This document shows, in pieces, positions 15,366 through 16,369 of a stretch of 16,369 nucleotides of DNA. The notes under the pieces are model-generated. The model ran no database searches and had not been told where the DNA came from. It saw only the letters and a program-made list of their open reading frames with translations. Origin of the DNA: an uncultured Clostridium sp. (GTDB taxonomy: Bacteria; Bacillota; Clostridia; Peptostreptococcales; Peptostreptococcaceae); assembly GCA_900539645.1 (NCBI GenBank), contig UQCY01000028.1:1-16369 (forward strand). The letters run 5' to 3'. Each line of letters starts with the position of its first letter. Position 1 is the first letter of the stretch. The position numbers were made by a program, and so were the translations under genes.

Positions 15366-16232
15366 TTATATATTGCAGTATCCAACCACTCTATATTCAG
15401 CAGGTACTTCATATCCACTTGCATCAAATATCCATTTAGAATCCATAAGAGTTGTATCTACTATTAATCCGAAGTATAACATAACTATACCAGATGCTAT
15501 TTTTCCTTCGTATTCGTCTTTTAATTCTTCTTTATCAACAGCAAGAACTATTTTACCACCGTCAACTATAAATCTCCATGGCTGTTTGTTAAGTGCTGAA
15601 GGAGCTAGTCTAGCATATGAGAATGCATCTAATAAAGCTCTTGTTTCTAGATCTTCTATATCTGCTGCCTGTCCCCATTTATCCATGAATACTATTTCTT
15701 CTATAGCTTTTCTATCTGATGCAGGTTCTGCTATTGCTTTTTCCATTTCTGACTGAGAATAGTTTTCTCCTGTTTTAGTAGCTTTTAAAACTTTTTTCTT
15801 AGCTTCGTCAGCATATCCAAATGCTACTAAAGCAACTAATTCTTTATCAGTTACTATTCCTATGTTTTCAAGTATTTTCTTTCCGTCTTCAAATGTTATC
15901 CAGCAAGAATCTATTTTTAATTCTACACCTTTTAATCTTGCATTTTCTGCTATATATCCAGCATTTTCTATATAATTATCTTTTTTATCTGAAAGTAAAA
16001 GCATGTAGTGTGGTGCATCTATAAGGAATCCATTATATCCAGCTAATCCTTCCATTTTATCATATACTTCACCTTTGTTGTAGAATTTTAATTCTGTTTC
16101 TATTCCAGGTACTAGAACTTTAGCTGTTTCAATATATTTTTTTATTTCGTCTAAGTTTTTAGCTTCAACTTCTTTTTCTTTAAAACTTCTAACTGATTTT
16201 GAGTTCATTATTAAATTCTTATAATCCATCAT
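15366..16232 (-). CDS. Nitroreductase family protein (TM1586-like)
   Basis: Probable FMN-dependent oxidoreductase of about 288 residues. It reads as two nitroreductase-like halves: an N-terminal half starting MDYKNLIMNSKSVRSFKEKEV (the RSxR/RSF flavin-binding start) and a C-terminal half with FSYARLAPSALNKQPWRFIVDGG, the flavin-phosphate and substrate-site motif. This two-half layout and length match the TM1586-type putative nitroreductases rather than the 170-220-residue NfsB type. The substrate is unknown. A frame opens at 16256 with TTG, but AAGGAG lies within it and is spaced eight bases from the ATG at 16232, the preferred start. It is monocistronic, with its own promoter and terminator. 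Confidence 0.87.
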   Translation of the reverse strand: MMDYKNLIMNSKSVRSFKEKEVEAKNLDEIKKYIETAKVLVPGIETELKFYNKGEVYDKMEGLAGYNGFLIDAPHYMLLLSDKKDNYIENAGYIAENARLKGVELKIDSCWITFEDGKKILENIGIVTDKELVALVAFGYADEAKKKVLKATKTGENYSQSEMEKAIAEPASDRKAIEEIVFMDKWGQAADIEDLETRALLDAFSYARLAPSALNKQPWRFIVDGGKIVLAVDKEELKDEYEGKIASGIVMLYFGLIVDTTLMDSKWIFDASGYEVPAEYRVVGYCNI

Positions 16233-16308
16233 TTTGTACTCTCCTTCTACCGACAAATAAATAATCTAATTTAAAAAGCCGATACATATTAATTAATTCT
16301 TTATGTTC

Positions 16309-16336
16309 ATTATATACCCTTTTCACTATAATTCAA
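16309..16336 (-). promoter_or_regulatory. Promoter of the nitroreductase gene
   Basis: On the minus strand TTGAAT (16331-16336), a 16-bp spacer and a perfect TATAAT (16309-16314). It gives a leader of about 70 nt with no recognised regulatory structure. Nothing else could be supported between the promoter and the window edge. Confidence 0.65.
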
Positions 16337-16369
16337 ACCGACTTTTTTAATTTTTTAAATTTTTTATAA

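Noticed and set aside
16271..16350. Possible inverted repeat between AAAAAGCCG and CCGACTTTTTT near the right edge
   Set aside because: The GC portions are not complementary (CGGC would be needed); only the A/T runs pair.

Overview
The window is AT-rich DNA from a low-GC Gram-positive anaerobe. The order hemW-hrcA-grpE-dnaK-dnaJ, then prmA-rsmE-mtaB-HIT-rpsU-yqeY, the perfect CIRCE operator, a DnaK without the long proteobacterial insertion, and strong AGGAGG-type ribosome binding sites with several TTG/GTG starts all point to Clostridia. Peptostreptococcaceae is my best guess; the genus cannot be fixed from this sequence. Every supported gene lies on the minus strand, so transcription runs from high to low coordinates.

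Reading with the genes: (1) 16.4-15.3 kb holds a monocistronic TM1586-type nitroreductase with its own promoter and terminator. (2) 15.2-14.05 kb holds hemW (radical SAM heme chaperone). (3) 13.9-8.9 kb is the class I heat-shock operon hrcA-grpE-dnaK-dnaJ, with a near-ideal sigma-A promoter, a perfect CIRCE operator, a hairpin between dnaK and dnaJ and a terminator after dnaJ. (4) 8.5-8.08 kb is a small unrecognised membrane protein with a very basic tail, with its own terminator. (5) 7.9-4.8 kb is a translation-modification operon: prmA (ribosomal protein L11 methylation), rsmE (16S rRNA m3U1498) and mtaB (tRNA ms2t6A). (6) 4.7-3.5 kb holds a HIT-family hydrolase and the rpsU-yqeY pair. (7) 3.2 kb to the window edge is a transport module: an MFS transporter, a TetR regulator and an APC amino-acid permease that runs off the window.

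The most unusual signal is non-coding. Two copies of a roughly 77-bp structured element occur at 8741-8816 and 15218-15295. Both are in the same orientation and both lie just past the terminator of the preceding gene. Their 10-bp stems differ at three base pairs and all three differences are compensatory, while the flanks and part of the loop are conserved. The copy behind dnaJ is the centre of an imperfect inverted repeat of about 183 bp that includes the dnaJ terminator. Other non-coding structure includes a three-way set of competing arms between dnaK and dnaJ, two dyads overlapping the MFS promoter, and an orphan half-CIRCE between hemW and hrcA. No tRNA, rRNA, CRISPR array or insertion-sequence transposase was seen.
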